DNA of 64,000 bases, taken from NCBI GenBank assembly GCA_009763385.1, contig VDCT01000806.1, forward strand, positions 1-64,000, written 5' to 3'. This DNA is from Coix lacryma-jobi var. lacryma-jobi (lineage: Eukaryota > Streptophyta > Magnoliopsida > Poales > Poaceae). Every line of letters begins with the position of its first letter. Position 1 is the stretch's first letter. Below are positions 42,976 to 54,151 of the stretch, piece by piece. Under the pieces are notes generated by a model, which saw only the letters and a list, made by a program, of their open reading frames with translations, had not been told where the DNA came from and did not search any database. A program made the position numbers and the translations under genes.

Positions 42976-44405
42976 TGCGGATACATGGGTGTATGCCGAG
43001 TCTCAAGTGATGAGTGATTGTCAACGGTTTTGATCGCATGTTCTTTGGCTTGTGTTGTGTAGGTGTCGAGCACGGAGACAGTGATCGAGGGCAAGGTGAA
43101 GGTCAAGTAGAGACGTGCCGTGCCGACGGACCGAGAGCGGTGAAGGGCGGACGTGAGGCTTGAACTGAGGGACCGGTGGCCTGAGGATCAGCTGTGGTGG
43201 CTGGCAGCCTGGACAGCGATGAACGAAGACGGGGCACGGTGTTGCTCGGGTCGAGGACCTGGGGAACGTGTCGGTGGACGGGGTGCACGGGCGGTGCATC
43301 CCCTCTACAGCTTCGGTTTGGTGGTAGAGCCAGAGAAAAATCATCGGGTGTACGGTTTCCAGGTTTGGGCCACAAAACCTGGGCGTGCTGCGGGTTTCCG
43401 AGTTTGGGCCACAAAACTCGGTTTGAGGACGGTTTTCAGGTTTGGGCCTCAAAAACCTGGGGCGCTGGCGGGTTTTCTGGTTCGGCCTCAAAACCAGGGG
43501 ATGGACTTGGAGGCTGGTTTTCGGGTTTGGGCCCTCAAAATCGGGGGTGGACGGTGGATGAAGGCTTGGTTTCCGGGCCGGCCTCTTAGGCACACCCAAA
43601 AATCGGGGGCGGGAGTCCGTAGGAAGAGGACGTTTCCAAGAGAGGGCGGTGGCGGCACGTGGCGGCAATCGGGAGGTTGTGCCGAGGCAACGCTACGAGT
43701 TGTGCGGGCGTGGCCGTCGGATCAACACCTATCCAACGAGTTGGTCAAGGATAGCCCTAGGGTTGGCTGGGTCGCTCTGTTAAATACTTAGGGGTAGAGT
43801 GGGAAATAGGATTAGGTTAAGTAGGGGAGAACCCCACCTCCCCCAAACCATCTCAGTCATTTGCTCTTTTGCATCTAGGGTTTCCTGCTCTCCCATTCCC
43901 TGCTGTAGCGAACCTGAGATCCACAGAGAAGAGAACAAATACTCGTGCCCGTGAGATTTTGAGAAAGTGAGACCGTAATCTCACTATTGTAGCATGTGGT
44001 AGCCACACGGTTGCAAATTCATGGTTGTGATTCGCATTTTGGTTGTGTTCTTCGCGGATTGCTTTTCTCCACGTTTTTCCCGACGATCGATCTCTTTGCT
44101 CGTGAATCTTTTGCAAATCTGTTTGAATAGAGTTTCTAGATTGTGAGGCACTTCTTTTCACCGAAGGAATTCATCCATAACCTCATGACCTAGTAGATCG
44201 GTTGATTTCGTGTTTGGATCGGTTTTGCTCCCTTAGTCCCGATTTCTTCCCAATCCATCGATTTGGAGTTAGATGCGAGCCATGATTCCATGGGATAGCT
44301 CACTAACCTCCTTGAGACTCCTCATACCAAGTCTAAGCCTTAGTGCTTTGATTCGAAGGAGATCGAGTGGATTTCGTGGAAGAACAGTGCAGTATCGGGA
44401 TCATC
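42976..44405 (+). repeat. C3 3' LTR, first piece
   Basis: Starts TGCGGATACATGG as in C1. Hairpin array at 43359-43546 (CCAGGTTT/AAACCTGG, CCGAGTTT/AAACTCGG, CTGGTT/AACCAG, CGGGTTT with AAATCGG). The TATA box has decayed (GGTTAAGTAG near 43816). Interrupted at TCATC (44401-44405) by the solo LTR. Confidence 0.85.
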
Positions 44406-47400
44406 TGTCACACCCTGAAATTTGCATTTTCTGAATTAGAGTTAAAATGATTTATTTATGAATTTTGTTGATCATAATAATGTAGGTAAATAGAAAATTC
44501 TCTAAATTAAAATTTATCCTAGGGTTTAGAACCATGTTTGTGCATTCATGTTGTGCATTTGAGTTTTTGTTGATGTGTGGTTTTTGACTAAAATTCAATT
44601 TGAGCTCAAATGGTTTGTAAACAATTAAAGAAAAACGAATTTCTTTAGAAAAGGGTTTTGAAAATGAAGACATTTTTGTTTTCAAAAAGTTTGGAAAGTT
44701 CAAAGTTTCAAAATCTATTTATTCTCCCAAGATTCAAAACAAATTTCAAAAGGATTTCAAATTGGTTTGAAAATGTCTTGAAAAAGGTTTTGAAAAATAA
44801 AGCAAAAAGGCAAAACCCTTCTTCCCTCTCCCTTCAGCATCTGGCCGAAGGCCCATTCCCGGCGCTTTTCCCTCCCTCCATTCTAGCCCGATGGCCTGGT
44901 TTCCGGCCCAGCGCCGGCCTACTCCCTTCCTGCAGTGCGTCGCACCTCTCCTCCCTCCTTGGGCACGATTCGCCTGGCCCAGCTCCTCCGAGCTTTGCAA
45001 CGCGCGCGGCCACCGGCCTTCTCTTCCTCCCTCTCACTTCCCCGGTGGCCGCCGCCTTGTCAGGTCCGTCGTCTTCGTACCGGACGCCGACGCGCGGACT
45101 CTTCCGCTGAGTCCTCCTCCGCCACGAGCCCGCCTTCCCTGCCAAATCCGCGAGCTCGAGGTCCTATTAAAGCCCTCCGTCACATTCGTCTGTCCCCATT
45201 GAGGATTCGATCGGTCTCGTGCCCTATTATTCGCCCAAACCGTGAGCTCCGCCGCCCTATAGATCCCGCCGCCATCCACTCGACGATTCGGCGAGTTTCA
45301 TCATCCACCGAAGGTACCTCGAGGTTCGGTCGATCTCCTGAAGCCATCCAAGCACTTTCCCTCCCTTTTCCCTTTTAGTTTGATGCTTTAATTGCTCGCC
45401 GGACCTTGCAAGAGCCCGCCGCCGTCAAAACGAGCCACTCGCCGTCCCAGTACCCCTCGCCGCGCTCGATCTTCAAGTCTGTGTTCCTCCCCCGACGTCA
45501 GCCGCGCCTCTCTTTCGATTGAGTCTGCTTCCGTGGACTTACCGCCCGGTCGCCCCAAACCCGAGCATCGGCCGCCTAAGTCCGGCGATGGCGCCGCCGT
45601 AAACCCCGCGGGCCGCCGTATCTGCTCCAGCTCCGGCAAAACACCGCCGCCTCCCCCCCCCTCCCTGTCTAATCTTGACCGCACACTCCAGATCCAACGG
45701 CCACCGATGGCCGATACCCCTTCGGCCGGTCATTTTGCAAATAAACCCTTACACGTTTTTGGTCTCAACCCGCGCTCCATCTCACACTGTTCTTTGAGTC
45801 TGCGAAAACTTTCAATCTAGCCCCTGCGTTTTCTCTATTTTGAGGCGCAGTCCAGCCGAGCTGCAATTTCGTTTATTTTATTTTAAAATACAAAATCAGG
45901 TTTGTTTTATTTACAAGTTTGCCACCAGATTCAAAGCTTATAACTTCTTAACTTCTTCGTTTTAACTCCGATTTAGTCCATTCAACTTGCGTTAGATTCG
46001 TTTCAAAAAGTTCTTTCAAAATATATAACTTTCACCACTGTTTTCTGTAATTAAAATTTGAGTTAAATCTAATCTAGTAATTAGTGTCTTTAATCTTGTT
46101 TAGTTTATATCTTTTCTGCTATAGCTCCGATTAGAGTGATCCTCGCGTTTGTGTGTTCATAGCGAATCGTAGATCAGTTTTCAAAACTCTTTATTTATTT
46201 ATTTATTGGTGTATTGTTCTAATCATAGGCTATGTTTGCTTTGCATGACTGCCTTTGGATGCTTGTGTGGTGTCCTATGATCGTATGTCCAGTCTGTGAG
46301 TTTACGTTGGTGATCAAGAGGAAGAGTTAGTGATCAAGAGATCGTGATCAAGCGTCAATCTTTGGAAGTCTACGAGTCAACAAGAAGGATCTTGAGTTTA
46401 AGGCAAGTATAGCATGGGATCCTCCTTGATGTCCTAATAACCTTAATTCACCGTAACTTTCATATTGCATGTGTCTACCTTGAAGCCTACATAGATTTAT
46501 CTTAGATGTTTGATCTTGTACCATGATAACCATGGGTATGCATTGGATAGCTTGATGCTAGTGCTCAACTTAAACTATGATCATGTAAATTTGTTTTAAT
46601 GTTATATGTGACATGTAAAATTTGGCTTTTATAGCAACATGGTTTAGGAACTACTATAAGGGATCACCCGGGATAACAGTGCAACCATGGGAGTTATATG
46701 GCTCTGACCTTAGCTCAGTATAAGGACCTTTTCTAGCCTGTTAGTGGTTACCCGAAAGGGCGCATAAGGCGCTTGACGAGCTGGATTTAGGGCGGCTTCT
46801 TTCTCCTTGCCTGCGTTGCCGCAAGGTTGAGAGACCCTTCTTCCCCTTGCCTTAAGACCTAGCGGCCCTAACTTGTTAGACGAACCTTTGAAAGGCTGCG
46901 CAGTGAACCCTGCCGTGCACCTTGGAAGTGTAACGTGGGCCTTGCAAACCCCGGCATATGGGAATCACTACTCATCGGGTAAAGTGTACAACCTCTGCAG
47001 AGTGTAAAACTGATATATCAGCCGTGCTCACGGTTACGAGCGGCCTGGAATTCTTATGGTATAGTTGTTGCTATAAATAATGGTAATAATGATGATGATA
47101 TTTATTCATGGATACATGTTTACTTGATCATATGTTTAAATTGGGACGGTTATACTTTGATGCTACTTAATGCTAATATTATGCCAACTAAAAGCTAATG
47201 CAGTTAAACCAGTGTCAGCCTTTTGAGCCTCATGAACCTCATGTTATATTTGTTAAGTACGAGATGTACTTATGCTTGTTTTACTTTTCAACACTTTGAA
47301 AAAATCCCGGATGGGTACCAGACTGCAAGAGTTGGAGAAGTTAGGCTTGTGATCAACCAGTCAGTTGTCCCTGTGAAGTTGGTGTCTCCATCTGAAGATC

Positions 47401-47571
47401 GGAGTGTCTTTCCGCTGTCTGCTCTTTAAGGTTATGTTCTTTTGTTTTATATACGTTATATAAGAGCATTGTCTTTCGATATTACCCTTTATTTGTGACT
47501 ATATGTGAGATTTGACTTCCTGGGCTCACATATGGTGTATACCTGGTTTTGTTCTTAAACCGGGTGTGACA
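44406..47571. repeat. S1: solo LTR of a gypsy-type element (3166 bp)
   Basis: Termini TGTCACACCC and GGGTGTGACA with a perfect target duplication TCATC (44401-44405, 47572-47576). Only one copy of the sequence is present and no gag/pol, primer site or polypurine tract, so it is the product of LTR-LTR recombination. Termini and length resemble the long LTRs of RIRE3/RIRE8-type grass gypsy elements (from memory; strand not determined). The GC-rich part at 44820-45760 gives overlapping frames without a recognised domain. Confidence 0.82.
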
Positions 47572-47576
47572 TCATC

Positions 47577-48131
47577 GGACGCTGTGTTCTTGAGCATCGG
47601 ACGCTGAGTCGTTTCCATCGGAGCGTCCGGTGCCACGTGTCTTCTGTCAGTGCTCTTTAAGGAGCATCGGACGCTGACCATCGGAGCGTCCATTGCCATC
47701 GGATGCGCCGGGGGTCAGGCATCGGACGCTTGGTTTCCTGTGCAGCAGCAGCGTCCGATGCTGGTCCAGTAAGTTTCAGAAGTGTCCTGTTCGCATCGGA
47801 CGCGTCCGGTGCTTTGCCATCGGACGCTGTCAGCGTCCGATGCTGCTGAGTCTGCGCAGTTTCGTCCGCGGTTCGTTCATCCGTTGTCGGTTTTGATTTC
47901 TGGCTTTTGCGTTGGGTTTCTAGAGCTGTGTATTGTCCCGCTGTGCTTCTTGGAAGCATCCACCCTATCTCTACGGTCGTGGACATTTACGAGCTCTAGG
48001 TTTTGCTCTTGGGGTTGATTTTAGGGACAGTGGCGACAAGTTTCCGAAAGGTAATTTGAAGCTCCCATTCACCCCCCCCCCCCCCCCCCCGCCCCCTCTG
48101 GTCGCTTTCTGGTAGCACTCTCGGTCGTTCA
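47577..48131 (+). repeat. C3 3' LTR, second piece
   Basis: Continues after the duplicated TCATC. 47577-47860 is a cassette of CATCGGACGCT and AGCGTCCGATG in both orientations. Then comes a stretch matching C1 (GTCCCGCTGTGCTTCTTGGA), a run of 19 C (48072-48090) where C1 has six, and the terminus TCGGTCGTTCA. Confidence 0.85.
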
Positions 48132-48217
48132 CTAGATGATGCTCTTGAATCATCTCTTTGAGACTTTCACTGGCTGCAGGTTTGATGCTGACTAATATGT
48201 TCCTCAACTTTGTGCAG

Positions 48218-48450
48218 GTCAGAAATTGATTGGTGTTGCTGGCGTTCCTGTATACGTGGCACCTGAGGTTCTACTAAAAAATTAGTCACAAAAGGTAGAT
48301 ATATGGGCCGCTAGGGGTGCTTCTGCATGTCTTACAATCCAAGGAAACTCAATCGAAGCTATATTTGATGCTATAAAAACTGTCGAGCTTTTTTTCCTAG
48401 CAAACTTTTGGTACAATGAGGATGGTATGACTGCAGATTGGTATATCCAG
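48218..48450 (+). pseudogene. Serine/threonine protein kinase exon remnant (CDPK/PEPKR2-like)
   Basis: After an intron-acceptor-like TTTGTGCAG (48209-48217) the frame gives QKLIGVAGVPVYVAPEVLL, the kinase activation-segment end (APE motif, subdomain VIII), then KVDIWAA (subdomain IX D-x-W) and QGNSIEAIFDAIKTVELFF, which resembles the calcium-dependent-kinase/PEPKR2 group. An in-frame TAG (about 48285) interrupts it, the hydrophobic stretch after DIW is scrambled, and the frame ends TGA at 48451. N-lobe, catalytic loop and DFG are absent, consistent with disruption by C3. Family assignment is by eye. Confidence 0.6.
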
Positions 48451-48934
48451 TGAAGTTAGAACTTTGTTCCATTTTTCCTTAGCTAAATTTAGTTACAACT
48501 GTACTAATATGCTATTGCGGTCATACAGATAAGTTTGCTTTCCTTCTATTGTTAATCTTTTGGGAACAAATAGTTGGGTCTTATTCATTCGTGGTCTAAT
48601 TGGTTATATAAATATTCGCATGAAATAAACAATAAATATCTACAAATGTTTGCTTGAGACAGTAAATATCTATAAATTAGTTTACCTATATTTTTCCAAT
48701 GTACACAGCCTTGCCATACGCATACGTTTGGTTTCGATAGCTTGAGCTTCAGTTTCTAACCTTCTTAGCATATTCTGGAAAATATATTGATCCTTTGGGA
48801 CATTTTTAGTATAATAATTTTGTCAGTGCTGAAATATCTATAAGCTCCATCCATGGATATTTTCACTCATCTTATTGGTTACTGTAACTCATCTCTTAAA
48901 AATGCACTAAACCGTGTTCATGTTTCTTGCACAG

Positions 48935-49007
48935 AAGAGGTAGTGGACCTTGATGATATCTTTATTGCCAATGATTGCTTTCATGGAGCATTTATCTTCA
49001 GCACATG
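48935..49007 (+). other. Possible host exon fragment
   Basis: Begins after a polypyrimidine/CAG acceptor-like TTTCTTGCACAG; the reading frame EEVVDLDDIFIANDCFHGA stays open into the C6 LTR. I do not recognise it. It may belong to the same broken kinase gene, or be chance. Confidence 0.25.
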
Positions 49008-51101
49008 TGAAAGGTCCAAATTGGCTAGAGGGGGGTGAATAGCCTAATTAAAAATCTACAAAATTACTTAGGCAAACACTATTAGTATAACAAATGGCAA
49101 AGCTTTTTGCGCTAGCCTAATAGTGTGTTGCAAGCCACTTATCCAACAATTCTACGTAATATATCTATGTCACACAATCACCTACAGCCAATATCTAATG
49201 CGGTATAAAACTATCTAGATCTAGTACAAGTATGGTATACAAAATGTATATGAGACAAGTGTGTGCAATAGATAGACTAAGCAAGCTAACCACAACTAGC
49301 TACACAAGAAATATAACAAGAGATATACAACAAGTGATAGTACCTACACAAGAGAAATAGCTCAAAGTAAATACACAAAGTAAACAAGCGAGATAGAAGT
49401 GATTTCACCGAGCCTTCGGGATCGTCTAGTAGAAATCCAATCACCGGTGAAATCCACTTGTGATGCCAATCACCAAGAATGTGAATATGAAGACCAATCA
49501 CAATAAGCACACGGGATACCCAATTTATCCCGAGGTTCACGTGCTTGTCGGCACGCTACTCCCCATTGTGTCGACCAACACTAGGTGATCCGGTGGCTAA
49601 TGGCACAAAACCAAGCTCACAAAGAGCACCACAAGAATCTACCACTAGGGAGGTAGCTCAATGACACGAGCAATCCACTAAGGATACCTCTTGCTCGCCG
49701 CTCCGGCGAGGTGAGGCTCCAAAACCTCTCACAATCACGATCGGTGGTGGCCAAGAACAATCTCCTTCTCTTTCCAACACCCACAACGCCTCCAAGGCGT
49801 CTAGGCACCGGCAAATGCCAAGAGTAACTAGAAACTCAAAGCCGATGCGAAGAACTAGTGCCACTAGATTGAACTCTTTCAAATCACGCACTAGATCACT
49901 CAATCTCACTTTGTTTGAACAAATCAACTTGGGAGATGAGTTGGGAGGCTTGCCAATGCTTACTAGTATGCTTAGGAATCAGAATATGCAAGAGTGAGAC
50001 CAAATGAGCCGGCCAAGCCCCTTAAATAGGCCACTCAAGTCGGTCTAGCCGTTGGGCCAGAATTGGGGGCATCGGACGCGCCGATGCTCAACCATCGGAC
50101 GCTGCCCCAGCGTTCGATGCTCCAGATGGAGCCACGTGTCCCCCTGATATGAATTCAGCCCGTTAGATCCCAACGGTCATATCCCTTCGTGCCACGGTTA
50201 ATGTGACATCGGACGCGCCGATGCCAGGCATCGGACGCTCCGATGTCGCTGCTCAATTTAGTTCTTTTCTGCGCTACATCGGACGCTCTGGCACCATCAC
50301 ATCGGACGCTCAACCCATGCGTCCGATGACCATGCAGAGAGGTTCCAAGAGGGCCAAAACACATCGGACGCATCCGATGGATCTGCATCGGACGCAGGCC
50401 AGCGTCCGATGCTCCCTGGAAAGCACGCTCGCGCCACGTCACCTGCATCGGACTCTGCAACATCTTTCCTCAGCGTCCGTTGCCAGCGTCCGATGCTCCT
50501 TCAACTTCTGACAGAAACTAGGGTTAACCATCAGACGCTTGGCCCAGCGTCCGATGCTGCCGCCAGCAGCGTCCGATGCCTCTAACTCAGCATCTTTCAC
50601 TTTCTAACATCTACCCTTGCTCCCATGCGCCAACACCAAAGAGTTTCAACACTTGTGCACGTGTGTTAGCATTTTGCAAAGCATTTTCCAAGGGGTTTTT
50701 GTTAGTCCTCACTAGGTCTATAGCATCGATATGTTAGAGAACTCCTAGTGGCACTTCAACACCGCATAAACAGTGAATTAACTCCTCTTAATAGTACGGC
50801 TATCTATCCTAAATGTGATCACACTCGCTAAGTGTCTTGATCACCAAAACAAAGAGCCCTATAGGTTATACCTTTGCCTTGGGCATCTTTGCTCCATCTC
50901 TTCTCTTCTTCGTTTCACCAATGGTAGAGCACCCGATCTCTTGAGTGCTTGTGGCCATCACCATCGTCCATGGTTGCCACCTTGCTAGCTCCACCATTTG
51001 GCTTGGTCACAATCCTTTCTTATAAGCTACACACATGCTTAGCAATAGGATTAGACCAAATAGGTTTCATCAATTAACAAAAACCAAAACTAGGGCTTTC
51101 A
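49008..51101 (-). repeat. C6 3' LTR (2094 bp)
   Basis: Family different from C1/C3/C5 and C4. TATA-like CCTATTTAAG (minus) at 50021-50030. A CATCGGACGC/GCGTCCGATG cassette at 50070-50580 has the same motif as C3, but here it lies upstream of the TATA. A perfect CTCGCCG/CGGCGAG hairpin is at 49694-49710. No coding. Confidence 0.75.
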
Positions 51102-52171
51102 ATCTCCCCCTTTTTGGTAATTGATGACAACCTATACAAAGATATGTGATTTAAATTTGAGTAACCACATTGATAGTATTGGCTCCCCCTACATATGTGC
51201 TATAGAGTTTGGTTCTAAATTTTGCACATATGTGTGGATATGGATTGTGGGTGAGCAATACTACCAATGATGATGCTATGGCATAAGAATGGACCTTTGA
51301 AGCGTGATACCAATCGGAGTGCACATATTATACCATCCTTAGCACCATTTGTTACTAGACATACATCAAAACTCAAGACCCCATGAGATTAACATTATAA
51401 AAGGCTCTTGAACCACTTGACAAACACATATGTCTAGTTACCTTCTTATACATGCTAGTGAATCAATTCATCAATCATGTCCTATCAATAGCATTCACCA
51501 CATAAGCATGGATATCAAATTAAAGACTTAAGTAATGCAGTCAATCATATGAATATGCACATTTAAAATGCAACAATCATGTTTATGAGCTTGCTCCCCC
51601 TATTTGTAAGCTCATATTTACACTTACACTCTTTGTTATCTTACACTCTTTGTTATCTCCCCCTTTCATTAGCATATCTTTGTTGCATCATCAATTTTCT
51701 CCCCCTTGTCAACAATTATCATAAAGGTGGGGCACATTTTAATGAAAGGAGACAACATTGTTCATGAGATTCGCATGAGGGGATCAAACTAAGTAAAGTT
51801 GTGGCTTAATCTAGCTCATGAGCATAGGATATTTAACACGGCTTGCTCTAGAGTAAGCTTCTTCACACATCTTGCAATGGTTATCTTACTCACGTTGGTT
51901 AAACACTCATTGCTCACTTACTAGATCAAACACTAGAGTTACAAGCTCACAAACAAGTTATATGCTACCACTAGATCAAGTCAAACATAGAAGCAATAGT
52001 GGTACCATATATACTTCAAATTAATTTGATTTACCATGAATGAGCCTAAATAAGCAATGTGATGGCTATATGAACTAAAACACGACCTAATAAGAATGAA
52101 TGCTCATGACAAACAATTTCACCTTTGCTTTCTTGGAGGAGAGGCATGTCATGAGTGGGGGTGCATTCAAC
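51102..52171 (-). other. C6 polypurine tract and 3' untranslated region
   Basis: The minus strand reads AAAAAGGGGGAGAT at 51115-51102, followed by the LTR. The rest (51116-52171) is AT-rich with short CTCCCCCT blocks (51592, 51658, 51700) that are further purine tracts on the minus strand. No ORF is supportable. Confidence 0.7.
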
Positions 52172-54090
52172 TACGGATACATGGGCGTATGCCGAGTCTC
52201 TGAGTGATGATGATGATTGTTAACTGGGATAATGCGCACGTTCTTTGGCTTGTGTTGTGCAGGTGTCGAGCACGGATACAGTGATCAAAGGCAAGGTGAA
52301 GGTCAAGTAGAGATGTGCCGTGCCGATGGACCGAGAGTGGCGAAGGGCGGACGTGAGGCTTGGACTGAGGGACCGGTGGCCCGAGGATCAGCTGTGGTGG
52401 CTGACAGCCTGGGACAACGACGAGCGAAGATTTGCGGGTGGACGGGGTGCACGGGCGGTGCATCCCTCTACGGCTCGGTTTGGTGGTTGAGCCACAGAAA
52501 AACCACCGAGTGGACGGTTTCCAGGTTTGGGCCTCAGAACCTCGGCGCGGATGGTTTTTGAGTTTGGGCCACAAAAACTCGGGCTGAGGATGGTTTCCAG
52601 GTTTGGGCCCTCAAAACCAGGTGCTGCGGGTTTGCTGAGTTGGGCCACAAAACTCAGGCCATGGATGGCTGGTTTCCCGGTTGGACCTCAAACCGGGGGT
52701 TGGCAGTGAAGGCTGGTTTCCCGGTTTGGGCCACAAAACCGGGGTGCGACATCCGGGAAAAGGACAGAGCATGGCGGGCGGCACGTGGCGGGATCGTGAG
52801 GTTGCGTCGATGCAACTCTACTAGTTGTGCGGGCGTGGCCATCGGATCACCACCTACCATGAGTTGGTCCAGAAATACCCTAGGGTTTAGCTGGTTTGCT
52901 CTGTAAGTAGTTAGGGTTAGAGTGGGAACTAGAATTAGTATAAGTAGAGGGAGACACCCACCTCCCCATTTATCTCAGTCATTTGCTCTTTGCTTCTAGG
53001 GTTTCCTGCTCTCCCAATCCCCTGTTGTAGCTAGCTGAGATCCGCAGAGAACCATACCCTGTGTATTGCAGATCAATGACTTGATTCGCGTTTTTTTCGT
53101 GTTCTTTGCGTTCTTCGTTTCTCCACGATTTTCCCGACACTCGATCTCCCTCTCTATTGCGTCTTTGCGAAATCCGTTTGAATCAACTTGTTCTTTATAG
53201 TGAGGAGATCATTTCCACCGAAGGAATTCATCTAACTTCTCACGAACAAGTAATCGGGTTGATTTCGTTTTCGTGGCGCTTTTTCGTTCATACTCCTCCC
53301 CTTTCGATTTCCTGGTGTTTGAGTTGATTTGAGCGGATGATTTCTTGGGGATAGTCTCCTAACTACGTCGTGAACATCTTCTCCAAGTTTGGGAACGTGG
53401 GATTGAGTTTTGATTCGGATTTGGGAAGAGTTGTGTGAGGGGCGGCCGAAATCGCCCTCACTGGGAGGTCGCGGACAGTCCGCGCGTCGAGGACTTGGCA
53501 GATCAGTGGCCGCGGGTTCCTACTATTTGTGTCCAGGTTGACCGCGGACAGTCCGCCGTTACAACCCGCGGACAGTCCGGAACTGTCCAGAGGTGTTTCA
53601 GCAACACTGTTGTTTTGATCTTTTGGCCGGCGGACAGTCCGCCACCTCATCCCGGACAGTCCGCGAGTTGGTTGATTGTTGAGTTTTAGTGCGTTTGCTC
53701 TCCCGGCTTCTTTGCTTGGTTTCCGGACTTCCCATTTGGCCCTAGAATTGATCAAGGAACCTCTCCAGGTATCTTTGCTACTTGTTAGCATAGGTATTTG
53801 GGGATTTCTCAACGTAGCCGTCTATCTACGTTCGGGACTGGTTTTTCAGGGTCGAACTTGTGCCGGTGCGTTTGGCGTTTGGTTCGCTACCGCTTTGTGG
53901 TGCCTCGCTATGATCCTAAGGATCATCCACCCTCTTCCAAGGGTCGTGGGCATCACGGTTTCGTTCGTAGCTTTTGGGGTTGATTTGTGGGACAAAGGCC
54001 AAAGTTTCGAGAGAGATTTTTGAGCTCCCATTCACCCCCCCCCCCCCCTCCTCTCCTCCATTCCTCCTTGCATTCATTCTCGGTCCTTCA
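52172..54090 (+). repeat. C5 5' LTR (1919 bp)
   Basis: Starts TACGGATACATGG (the expected TG is mutated to TA) and ends CGGTCCTTCA before the primer site. Hairpin array 52521-52743 includes CTGAGTT/AACTCAG and CCCGGTTT/AAACCGGG; TATA box TATAAGTAG at 52939-52947; CGGACAGTCCG cassette 53461-53670; run of 14 C at 54035-54048. Confidence 0.87.
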
Positions 54091-54092
54091 AT

Positions 54093-54105
54093 TGGTATCG
54101 GCGGG
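54093..54105 (+). promoter_or_regulatory. C5 primer-binding site (tRNA-iMet type)
   Basis: TGGTATCGGCGGG two bases after the LTR. The first seven bases match the initiator tRNA-Met complement; the rest has diverged. Confidence 0.75.
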
Positions 54106-54151
54106 TTAAGGATCTTCCACCTTAGCCAATTCCAGATCCATAGAAGGCGAC

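Larger units (their letters stand above)
12148..48131 (+). mobile_element. C3: Ty1/copia element, outer host of the left nest, 5' half outside window
   Basis: Pieces in order: pol linker/RT start (12148-12825), interrupted by C4 (12826-40123); RT to RNase H (40124-41399); 3' untranslated region and polypurine tract; 3' LTR (42976-44405 and 47577-48131) interrupted by a solo LTR. Joining across C4 matches uninterrupted pol in C1 and C5 (GAGGAGACTTTTGCTCC), which proves the insertion. G1 interrupts it on the left at 12148. The right end abuts host sequence with a kinase remnant; the target duplication cannot be checked because the left end is not present. Confidence 0.85.
48132..49007 (+). other. 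Host-derived sequence between the two nests
   Basis: Neither copia nor gypsy motifs are found here. It holds a kinase exon remnant (48218-48450), about 480 bp of AT-rich intron-like DNA, and a possible further exon start after CTTGCACAG at 48935. It is cut on the left by C3 and on the right by C6. Confidence 0.6.
49008..52171 (-). mobile_element. C6: 3' end of a minus-strand copia element (SIRE-like)
   Basis: Minus-strand view: 3' untranslated region (52171-51116), polypurine tract, then the LTR TGAAAGCCCTAG...CACCCCCCTCTAGCC...CTTTCA. The CACCCCCCTCTAG motif close to the LTR end is shared with C1, C3, C4 and C5. C5 inserted at 52171/52172, cutting off pol, which lies beyond the window if it survives. 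Confidence 0.75.

Noticed and set aside
44658..45820. Overlapping P/S/R-rich frames in the solo LTR
   Set aside because: Open mainly because of GC-rich composition; no recognised domain, several overlapping frames on both strands.
48218..48450. Functional host kinase gene
   Set aside because: In-frame TAG, scrambled subdomain IX, missing catalytic loop and neighbouring exons.
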